Positions 37,363-48,100 of a DNA stretch of 64,000 bases are shown here, piece after piece. Source of the DNA: Episyrphus balteatus. Its lineage: Eukaryota > Arthropoda > Insecta > Diptera > Syrphidae. Both the position numbers and the translations under genes were made by a program. Each line of letters begins with the position of its first letter. Position 1 is the first letter of the stretch. The notes beneath the pieces were generated by a model that made no database searches, was not told the origin of the DNA, and saw nothing but the letters and a program-made list of their open reading frames with translations. The stretch is from the NCBI RefSeq assembly GCF_945859705.1, contig NC_079137.1, positions 186,001-250,000 on the forward strand, in the 5' to 3' direction.

Positions 37363-39134
37363 CACTACTAGAAAAAATTAAGGGATCAAACAAAAATTCC
37401 AAATTTTTGGGCAAATTTCAACAGGCCGTAACTTCGAAAGAAATGGTCGTACAAGAAATCGATTAAGTAGGAAATTGTAGCTCCAAGTGTCTAGTTTTTG
37501 GATTAGAACTTTAAAAATTTTTAACCTCCGCGGTTTTTGAGTAATCGTAGAAAAACCAGCAACAAAAAATTTTCAAAATTTTTTTAGTTTTTTTTTTTTG
37601 GTCTACGGGCGTGGAAAAAATTTTTTTAGCTTAACCACTATAAGGATCGGATACTTTGTTCATTTAGCTTTAATTTGTTTTTTTGAACACCTCGATACGT
37701 CCACTTCTCGCCGAGATATCGGTCTTCAAATGGAAAAAAATCCTTTGTGTTTGATTATCGATATCTCAGCAACCAATGATCGCACAGAAAGTTAAAGGTG
37801 GGTTTCAAGAACTTGAATGAATTCTCCTTAACGGCTAGCCATTGCTTTTCCAAAAAAAAATTTTTTTCTTATTTTCACATGAATTTGAAAATGCAACAAA
37901 AAAAGGGCTTTTGGTGGTTTTTTGGAAAATCGAGCGCTAGATCGAAAATATTGAGGAAACCGCTAATGTTAAGTGTGCATTTTACAGTTCAATATGTCCA
38001 CAAAAACCCTACAAAAAATCAAATTAATCCAGCCAGCCGTTTTTTTGTTTCACTCGATGGAATTTTTGAAAAAATTAAAGGATCACGTTTTTTGCTCTGA
38101 AAAGCTCAATTTTCTTTTCTCATTTTGTAATGAGAAAAAAAATTGTTTTTCCTAGCTTTTTCCACATTTTTGCTCCAGAAAAAGCTTAAATTTAAAACAA
38201 AACAAAATTCCAAAAAAAAAAAAAAAAAAATTTAAAAAATAAAATTTTTTTGAATTTTTTTCTCCTGAAAAGTTTAAGTTTTTTTTTGAATTTTGTTTTG
38301 TTTTAAATTTAAGCTTTTTCTGGAGCAAAAATGTGGAAAAAGCTAGGAAAAACAATTTTTTTTCTCATTACAAAATGAGAAAAGAAAATTGAGCTTTTCA
38401 GAGCAAAAAACGTGATCCTTTAATTTTTTCAAAAATTCCATCGAGTGAAACAAAAAAACGGCTGGCTGGATTAATTTGATTTTTTGTAGGGTTTTTGTGG
38501 ACATATTGAACTGTAAAATGCACACTTAACATTAGCGGTTTCCTCAATATTTTCGATCTAGCGCTCGATTTTCCAAAAAACCACCAAAAGCCCTATTTTT
38601 GTTGCATTTTCAAATTCATGTGAAAATAAGAAAAAAATTTTTTTTTTGGAAAAGCATTGGCTAGCCGTTAAGGAGAATTCATTCAAGTTCTTGAAACCCA
38701 CCTTTAACTTTCTGTGCGATCATTGGTTGCTGAGATATCGATAATCAAACACAAAGGATTTTTTTCCATTTGAAGACCGATATCTCGGCGAGAAGTGGAC
38801 GTATCGAGGTGTTCAAAAAAACAAATTAAAGCTAAATGAACAAAGTATCCGATCCTTATAGTGGTTAAGCTAAACAAATTTTTTCCACGCCCGTAGACCA
38901 AAAAAAAAACTAAAAAAATTTTGAAAATTTTTTGTTGCTGGTTTTTCTACGATTACTCAAAAACCGCGGAGGTTAAAAATTTTTAAAGTTCTAATCCAAA
39001 AACTAGACACTTGGAGCTACAATTTCCTACTTTATCGATTTCTTGTACGACCATTTCTTTCGAAGTTACGGCCTGTTGAAATTTGCCCAAAAATTTGGAA
39101 TTTTTTTTTGATCCCTTAATTTTTTCCAGTAGTG
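37363..39134. mobile_element. Giant near-perfect palindrome (1.77 kb foldback element)
   Basis: The left end 'cactactagaaaaaattaag' is mirrored by 'cttaattttttccagtagtg' at the right end, and both are flanked by TA (37361-37362 and 39135-39136). The arms, about 0.87 kb each, match almost base for base out to the A/T-rich centre near 38210-38280; I noticed only scattered single differences (for example 'gattaagtag' against 'gataaagtag' near 37463 and its mirror). The same 60-residue frame therefore appears on both strands (37973-38155 and 38343-38525), which is a mirror artefact, not a gene. The TA duplication suggests Tc1/mariner-type mobilisation. No transposase is encoded. Confidence 0.93.
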
Positions 39135-39136
39135 TA

Positions 39137-39675
39137 CTTAAAAGCAATTTTAAAGCAGGGATAATCAGTTTTTATTCCAATTTTGTCTCCTTCATTTTTA
39201 TTTCCTGCAAGATTTAATTTTTCTTTCAGAATTAGTTGTCTCTTAAAGATTTTGTTTTCTGGTTCATCTCTGCCTTTTTGAAAAATTTCTGCGGAGACAT
39301 ATATGGTCAATACTAAGTTGTTTCCATAGTATAGCTTTCTACTGCACAGCACCATATATCTAAGAGATAAAGTGTGTTTTAAAACAGCATTGAATGAGGG
39401 AAGAGCACGAACAAAGCATAAAGGATTTGTATATTCGGGATGACACTATAAACGAAATGCTTTTATGTTTTTTTTTTTTTTCTTTGAAATCAGTTATTTC
39501 TGCGAATGAAAGCTTTCAAAGGTTTTCACACGGCTTCACAGGATTTTTTGTGTATTGCTTTATTTTTGCAAAGATTTCTGTTTATTTTGTTTTTTAGTAT
39601 TGATTTTTTTTTAGAAAAGATAACATGCACCTGGGCGCTTAGACAAAATTAATTATATGGATTTTTTCAGTTAAT
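39137..39675. other. Intergenic sequence between two foldback elements
   Basis: No gene or repeat recognised; AT-rich with a long T run at 39470-39482. Confidence 0.4.
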
Positions 39676-39826
39676 AGCCCCGTTCCATTGGAGGTGGTAG
39701 TTTACTCATGACTAGATCTAGTACTAGAATTTACACATGATCTTCTACTCGAGGAGATAGGAATGTGTAGTTGTTGTACTAGATTTCTACTCACGAGTAA
39801 ACTACCACCTCCAATTGAACAGGGCT
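39676..39826. mobile_element. MITE family A, copy 2 (151 bp)
   Basis: The ends are 'agccccgttccattggaggt' and the inverse of 'agccctgttcaattggaggt'; the inverted repeat extends through 'ggtagtttactc' to about 35 bp. It is flanked by AAT (39673-39675 and 39827-39829). It is the better-preserved relative of 18286-18467 and shows the same 3-bp duplication length. Confidence 0.87.
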
Positions 39827-39829
39827 AAT

Positions 39830-42326
39830 GGGTATTTTTGAATTACTATAAACTTGCGTGTGTGCTTTATGATGTGATAAATGGGTAAGGCTTGAATTTA
39901 AAAATTTTATGATTTAATTAGTACCTATGTATTTAGTTAGGTAGGTCTATATTTTAAGAATTACGAATTCGTCTAATTAACAAATAAGCACGTGCACCAG
40001 TTTAATCACTATTACCGTCTAATGAAATGTTAAATATAATAAACTTGACGAATTTAATAATACTACCGAAGAACATATGCCCCACGGCAGATCCAATGAG
40101 TCTAAGGTGGAGACAAACATAATTTCTGTGACCCCAATTTGTGATTGTGATTGAACAATTTACTATGGATAGGTACGCATCATGTCAAGCTGTTCAATAT
40201 TTTCATGTTTTTGTTTTGATATGACAGCTTGTATAAAAATTTTGATAACTTTTTGCTGCTTGAATCATCAAAGTGATGAATGATGATTGTAAATACGTAG
40301 ACTAAGTTATACTTAGATACTATTGATTATATTTGGACACAACATGAATTCATTATGAACCTACATTAAAGTCAATAGCTTCATAGAGAATTCGATTTCT
40401 AATATTATGTATTGGTTTTATTATTCTTAAGTAAAAAAAAACATGACGAAAATGAAAAAAAAAAAACGGAGAATTAAATTTTAGATGGATAAAAATTTAT
40501 TTAAAAAATGATTAATTCTGCTTTTCTAAATGATATACACCAATAAATAAATCACTTTTTATCAACCATATATTGGAACTACCCCAATTTTAAAATAAAG
40601 AATTCAATATTTACTAAGAATTTTGACATAATGCGTTTCGGTTCTCTCTGTTCTAATAGTTAATTCTACTTGTAAGTTATACTTATGCATGTCTGAACAT
40701 AGTTCTTATTGATAGATATTTAGGACAAAGTTCCATTTCAAAATGTAATCTGCACTGGTTAAGTTAAACAAATGAAGTTTACTAGTCATTGCAAATATGT
40801 AAGTACAAATGACTTAATCGTTTGGTTTGTAGGCATATACGTAGATAATATGCATGTACATGTAGATATATACGCGTTCCATGTGCATCATAATACAGAG
40901 ATTATCGCAAACGTTTTTGCTTGTTGCTAATGTTAACAAAACAAATACCAATTAAATTTAGCTTATCGTATGCCAACGTGGTTCTTTAACAACTAGATAC
41001 GCATATACTATATCTACATTTATGTATTAGAGCTTAAAATATTCAGGACATCATCATACAAAATTATGTGGATGTGCGTTTGGCGGATGAGGGATCTGAA
41101 TTGTGTAATTTCGATATGATAGCAGACATCAATCATTGCAAAATGAAAACGCCTGAGATTTTATAGACATAGAACTAAATATGATTTATTCCAAATGAAT
41201 TAAAACTACGTTTTTCAGATCTAAGATATAATGTATAATCATCTAATTACTATCTTATTTCATTAAAAAAAATATAGGCAGCAAGACTCAATGCGCACAT
41301 TGTTGTAAGCAGCTTCCTTACATGGCCATCATATATGAAGTCAAGACAATTTATCTATTAAGAATACATATTTTGTATTTAGAGTAAAAAAGGCAATTAT
41401 ATTCAAGAACATGGGCGTTGAGCACACCTACGCTGAATATTGTAAATAAAACTACATAACCTACCCACTAACAGTAAAGATAAAAAGAAAACTTTTTGAA
41501 TCGTAAATATTATGTTGTATATGTATGTATGAATGTAACTAGAAAAATGTTTGAAGTGTTTTTCTTTCTATTTTAAAATAATTGTAAACATTAATTTCTT
41601 GTGACGTAGGTACCTACACACATAAGGTATTAAAGTGAATAAAAAACACTCTAAGATATGGAAAATTTGTTTCTTAACATGTATCTAATTGTAATTAACA
41701 GATTTATTCCATAGCTAGATATTTTTTTGCGCAAGGCACTTATGTCATTTAATGCATTCGTAAAAATTTTAAAATTGAGATGACCATTAAATTCCGAAAA
41801 AACGTGGGTCCCTCAACATATTGTCTTACTGTTTAAGGAATGAGAACACGATTATTTTGGGTGAAAATAGCTTTTATGGTTGTAATAAAGAAATGCTTGT
41901 TCTTTTTTAGGAATGGTCTATATCTTGATGATTTTTTTCATTTTTCAAATTAAAAAAAACACGTGATTATATTTTTTGAATATCAATTTTTTAAAAACGA
42001 GTTATTCTTTCTTCCAAACTTTGAAACCATTTGCAAAATAATTATTGTTAAGCACAAACAATTATTGCAATTTCAAAATATTGCAAATTTAATATTCCCA
42101 TTAAACAAAAATCTCAATGCAAAATGTGTGCATAAATGTCTTCATAACCTTCACTAAGTCAAATAAACAAATCGACTTATAACGAAAATATAGTTATGAT
42201 TTATGAACAAATATTATATAGTATAATGCACGCATAAATCATTTTACATTAAATTTTTAATGCCAACATTTTCATTTACGTTGATTTTTTTAATGCAAAA
42301 ATTGTTTGATTTGCATTCTATATGTA
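39830..42326. other. Gene-poor intergenic DNA
   Basis: Nothing supported was seen here: no exon-like frames, no long repeats, only short TA/CA-rich tracts near 40840-40880 and 41518-41530. Confidence 0.4.
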
Positions 42327-43306
42327 GGGGAGAGTGGGGCCAAATGTAACACTTTTTTCTAAAATCGATGGTTCTCCTACAAATTTGAAAGTGGGTCAAC
42401 CAGACCTTTTTTAAATTAAAGACCCATGTTTTAGCTCCAAGATCCATCATAAAAATTTAGCAAAACATAACGGTAATGTTGAAAAATATAGCTTCCAAAA
42501 AAAAAATCGTGTTGTTTCAACTTACCCCACATACGGGGCAAAGTGTAACACATACCGGGGTAGGTTGTACCAAGAACTAAAAATAAGAGAAAAATACCTT
42601 TATTTGTTTATATTTATTTGTTTTTAATTAATAACAATAAAAACAAATCTTAGTCATGAAATTTTGGTGCAAATTTGTAAAAAGTGGAGCAAATCCAAGA
42701 TTTCCAGAGAAAATTTGACAGTAGTCTTAAATAAAAGTTATTCGAATTCATAAATTGTTTTATAAGCTTTATGAATTCAAATGGTGGTTCAAAAATGTGT
42801 TTCCAATTTCAAAATAAATACAAATTCAATTACAAGCATTCATATTCAGGGTTGTTAATTATATTAGGTAAACAGTTTTTCAGTATAGGTAGGTTTTTAC
42901 ATGGTACAACTTGCCCCGGAAAAATGTTACAACTAGCCCCAGCATGAAATTTGGCACATAAAATCAATTTAAAAAAAAAGCGAAACTGATATAGACATAA
43001 CACATACACGCAATTTGAGCCAAAACACGGTTGCATATAACAAAAAAACACTTAGCACTCTATCTTTTTCGGGTAAAGAGGTAGACCAAAAATAAAATTA
43101 AAAAAAAAAGTTACAAACATGCATTTTTTGGGCACCACTAGTGTAACTTCTCACCCTGTCGTCTAATCTTCATCTGAAGAAAATGTGCCGGTAGATATTC
43201 AAAAATTGAGCATTTTTCTCCTTTACGCGTTTCTTAATATTGAAAGGAACATCGCTTTTTTTAGCTGTTAATTCTTACCCCTGTTACATTTAGCCCCACT
43301 CTCCCC
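42327..43306. mobile_element. Foldback/MITE with GGGGAGAGTGGGGC termini (980 bp)
   Basis: The left end 'ggggagagtggggccaaatg' is mirrored by 'catttagccccactctcccc' at the right end, with TA on both sides (42325-42326 and 43307-43308). Internally, G/C-rich words built on the same motif recur in both orientations ('ggggcaaagtgtaac' near 42536, 'acaacttgccccgg' near 42905, 'acaactagcccc' near 42930), so the element contains several short copies of its own terminus. No transposase frame. TA duplication fits a Tc1/mariner-type mobiliser. Confidence 0.88.
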
Positions 43307-43308
43307 TA

Positions 43309-45194
43309 CCTAATTTTATTTGATGCAAAAACGTTCAATTTACATTAAATTTAAAACAAATTAGATTTTCATTGATTTTTTTGTCTTATTTAATTTCAAT
43401 TCAATTCGTTTCCATTCATTTTTAATAATACTGACTTGACCTATTATCTCTTGGTCTCTTAAATCACGCAGAATGGTGATTAGCCAAAATTTGAAAATAC
43501 GGTAGCTATATTTCGACTCTCTCAAAATTTGTAAATACAAAGCCATACAATTCTATGCATAATTTTAATTCAAAGAGCATGTACGTACGACCCACCAGTC
43601 GTGCATTTCAATTCCTGAAGCGCACCTACGATTTGTAACAAACAAGCCAATTAGCTAAATCTTCCAATAATTTCAATTTGACTCTGAAATTGGTTGTAAA
43701 TGGAACTATTGTTTTTTTTTTAACAATAATTACAAAAAAAAAAAAAATTATAAAAAAAACAACAAAAGTTAATCCATATCAACAAATTCTATGGAAGGGC
43801 ATGACACCACCCCACATCGATTGCGCCCACTTATATATTTCCTTTAACCTCTTTTTTCCGCCCAATAGCTTGTTGGCTAGCATGCATTTCTCGGTTACGT
43901 CGCGGCGGTCGTCGTCGTCGTGTCAGACGCTGCCGCCGCCACCGCGTCATCTCAATAACAATCATGGGATTCAAAAAGTTTTACTCTATTAAGTACATAT
44001 TACTCAATATAAAATCCAATGGGGATGTGGAACACCACAGAATGAGATCTGTCTCGATAGATAATTTTCCGAAACCGATGTGTAATGCGATGTTCGCATC
44101 ATATTCTATCTTGTGAAGAAAATGAAAAGAATAAAATTATAAATATTTAAACAAAATATACGAGTGTAAAAGCTTAATTTTTTTTATTTTGTTTTTTGCT
44201 GCAGATTATAATCGGCGACATTTCAGTTTCAAAGTTGATTCGGTTGCAGTTAGATTGTCAGAAGCGGACATACAACAATGTTATACCCATTAGAAGAGTG
44301 TATATTTGAATTTTCCAAAAATTAAGTTTCTGACGTAAATTCAATGACTTTTGGAAAGTTGCGTGCGTATTCGCATAAGAATTGTAAATACGAGTATGTT
44401 TCCATGAATATTTTTGTTCTAGTGAAGTGGTATTTCTTTATATTGTGAATTTTGTTTATAATTTTCCAAAAATAAATCAATGATTAAACATGAAATAAAA
44501 TTTCTTATTTTGAAATTCACATTATTAAAACTAGTTCATCGGAAAAGTTAATTTTATTGAAATGTAATGTATAATATTCTTTCAACAAAAAAAAAAAAAG
44601 AAATAACCTCAGATTTAGTCAGTTGATCGGTCGGATGCTACATTTTTTTTTTGTTCTGATGTTAATCGTACCTATTTGCGGTAGGCGAAAAAAAAATATG
44701 AAGTGCATTAAAATGTGTTTTTGATAAATAAATAATTTCAGTGATCCAAAAGTCATAAGAAGCCGCAAGGAAATTCTTCAGATTTGAAAATAAACAAATA
44801 TCTATTTCTATCTTGCAATATATTTCATAATAGCGACCTTCGGCGTTTCTTAAATTAAATCAGTGACAAATGCTTTACTATGTTTTTACAAATTTAAATA
44901 AACAACTTTCATTAGAAGCTTTTGCGCGTGCTGCATATTGTAAAACATCTTTCAAACAAATAAAATCTGTAAAAGACATCAGTTTTGCTATCTAAAAAAT
45001 AAAATTTGTATTTGTCTAAACTACCATAAAAAACCGTTAAACAATATATTTCTTTGTATTAATTAAAATACAAAATATTAATTTTGTAACAAAAAAAAAA
45101 AACAATTTGTGTTTTTATTACAAAGCTATAAAACCTTATTGAAAACCTACCAAGCGTGAAATTATAATAACAAAAGACTGAAGATTCCACAAAG
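43309..45194. other. Upstream region of the aminopeptidase gene, with a GC-rich island
   Basis: Mostly AT-rich. An isolated GC-rich stretch at about 43893-43950 (CGG/CGT/GCC-rich words) stands out strongly from the surroundings. 'atttcagtttcaaagttgat' with 'tcggttgcagttagattgtc' at 44219-44262 could be an initiator with downstream promoter sequence for the aminopeptidase gene about 0.95 kb further on; this is a guess from composition. Confidence 0.3.
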
Positions 45195-48100
45195 ATGTCA
45201 GAAAAACTAATTCAAGTTATATTCTTCATTTTAGGTAAGAATTAAATTATGAAAGATTTTTATAAATCTGATTGGTAACCATGGATGGTAACCATGAGCT
45301 TTGATCTTTAGTGAAAATGATTTGTCTTTTTTGTTTTCACTTTCTAGATAAAATCTGTTTTTGTTTTTTTTTTTCATTTACATATTTAAATTTTACAAAT
45401 TCAATTGGCTTCTCTAATAAAATAAAACATCAAAAGAAATATTTGATTTTTTTATCATATAAATCGATCACTTCACGTCCACCACGTCACCAATATTACC
45501 TACTTTTTCTGCCAAAATTAGATTTTTTTTTAAGCAAGGGTGTGAATCATTCATTATTTGGTATTCGGTCAATGACAGGGTTAAGAGCAGTATTTAAACT
45601 ATATCATTAGCAAAGCTTGTTGTTATACATTTTTTAAACATCACTATTTGTGATTTAAATTGTATACACTTTTAAAAGCTGACAGGAAACAGACGTGCCG
45701 CACAATCGGAAATAGCCTTTCGCAAATTGAGAATGAAGATGTGTATTGACATTTCTGAAATATTGTGCGTAGAAAAATATTAAGTGACTGAACGATTAAT
45801 GTTCTTTTTAAAAAAATCTTTTTATTTTCTCATAGAATTAAGCATGTTGTGATAATTTAAATGAGTGATTCATTATGAAAAAGAAATATGTAGTTTTTGT
45901 TTTGTTTTTTTTTTTCTCAAAAGGAGGAGTACTTTTTGATTTTGTTATAAATATGTATGTTATCAAATTAGTATAAGTATGAATAGGCTTGAAATATCCT
46001 AGAGCCGCTTAAAGAATATTTTGTACAAACATATAATATGTACAAAATATAAAAGTAGAAAAAAATAATAAAAATTATTTTTTTATAAGTTTCCTTTCAA
46101 GGAATGCATATTCAAAATTTGATAAAAAAGAAGTTTTTCTTATTTTCAATTTTCTCAAAACCAAGAAGACATAGAATCATACGGTTTTCAGTGTTGGATA
46201 ACAAGTCAATAGGAGCAGTTAGTTTTATCAGTAAATTTTGTATTTAAGTGTTTAAAAAATATAGTAGGTACTTAATTAGGTTTCTTAAAGTTTTTTCTTT
46301 CAAAAAATTTTGGCTTTGAAATCAATTATTTTAAAAAGTGTTGCTTGGTTTAAATTTTATAATTAAAAGCAAAAGTCTGGCTTTTGAAAAAGATATACAT
46401 AGTTCAAAGGCTTATATTTTACAAAAATAATTTTTTTTTGTTCACATGTATATGTACATTTAAATAATATGTAAATACATAAACACATGCATTTATGTAC
46501 AATATGGGCATTAAAAATAAAATATTTTGCTTTACGACCCCAATTTCTTGGTGCACTTGAAACCTTAGCTAACCACAATAATAATCTTCACACTGAATAC
46601 GTTATGTATTAATTTACCTTTTATCGCATTTATAAATTATAATTATTGTTGCTGTCTAAACTCGTGATTGTAAAATGTGAGCTTGCTAGATGGTCTTTCG
46701 ACAAGGGATGTTGCCCACAATGCTGGCATATATTTTGTGATGATGTGTGCGGTCTGAAGTTGGGGTTGAAATTACTTTGCTACAATTATAATGAGAATAT
46801 AATTTGATTTTGTCCATCGATTATGTGTTCACAATTTATTAAACTTGTTCGTTTTGATTAGATGATACATTGACATGTTTAATACTTTGAATAGGACATC
46901 TGCTGCAGAGATATGTTTTGTGTGTTCTATGGTTTTTGTTTATGAAATGTCCTGATGAGAATAAATAGGCCTAATTTTATTATTTAATCAGCTCGAAATG
47001 GGATCCTGACTATCGAAAAGACCTAATAAATGTTTTATATTTATTTATTTTTTATTTATTTAAAGCAATTTTTTCTTCGGTTCAGTCGTTTGGAGATAAG
47101 CCTGAAGGTTTTGAGCGGGAATCGTGTAACCGAAAAGGATTGGTAAGTTTTTGACTCAACATTTATTGGTTATATTGTATAATAATCATACAACAATTTG
47201 TATAGATTCAACCAGTAACAGAATATCGAAAAAGACTCCAAGCTGTACGTGAGCAAATGTTAATCCGAGCTTCACTTCAGGGACCAGAAATAGATGCCTA
47301 CATCCTTACTTCCTATGATGAACATCTTAATGAAGAAGTTGCTGTACGAGATCAAAGATTACAGTATCTTACAGGTTTCACAGGACGAAATGCATTTGTT
47401 GTGATAACACATAAAGGATCTGCTTTATGGACAGAAAATCGATATTTACAACAAGCCGACGGAGAACTAGATTGTAATTGGAACATATACCCTTTGAATG
47501 AAACATTTCAAATCGCCGATTGGTTAGTGGTTCGTAAAACATAATTATAAGTTGTTTTTTTTTTGAAGAAATTAATATATTTTTGTAACTTCTTTAAGTT
47601 TTATTTAGAACCAGATATGCGAGTTGGCGCTGATCCTCACTTGGTTCCTCACAATACTTGGTTACGATGGGAAAGAGAGCTGATGGATAAGTTTTTCACT
47701 TTAGTCAAAGTAAACAATAATTTAGTGGATCTTATCTGGGGATGGGATCGTCCACCGTCACAAAATATAACCATTAATATTCAAGACTTAAGATTTGCGG
47801 GTGAGAAATGGCAAAGTAAGGTAGAAAATTTAAGACAAACACTTAAAGAACACATGTGCGATGCAATGGTTGTGACTTCTCTAACAGAAATAGCCTACCT
47901 TTTGAATATAAGAGGTAGAGATATACCTTATACGCCGGTAGTAAAGGTAAACCCCCCAAACTTTGTGCAAAATTTAAACAAATTACTAAAAAAATATTGT
48001 TCTGAAGGCTTATCTAATTGTTTCACAACAAGACTTAATACTTTACGTTGATCGTGTAAAAGTTCATCTTGGACTGTTGCTTCACTTAAAGGCTGATTTA

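Noticed and set aside
37598..38901. Several open frames found on both strands with identical proteins
   Set aside because: They are mirror images created by the 1.77-kb palindrome; low-complexity, no homology.
43678..43992. 104-codon frame over the GC-rich island
   Set aside because: Dominated by simple-sequence codons and poly-Lys from A runs; no homology.
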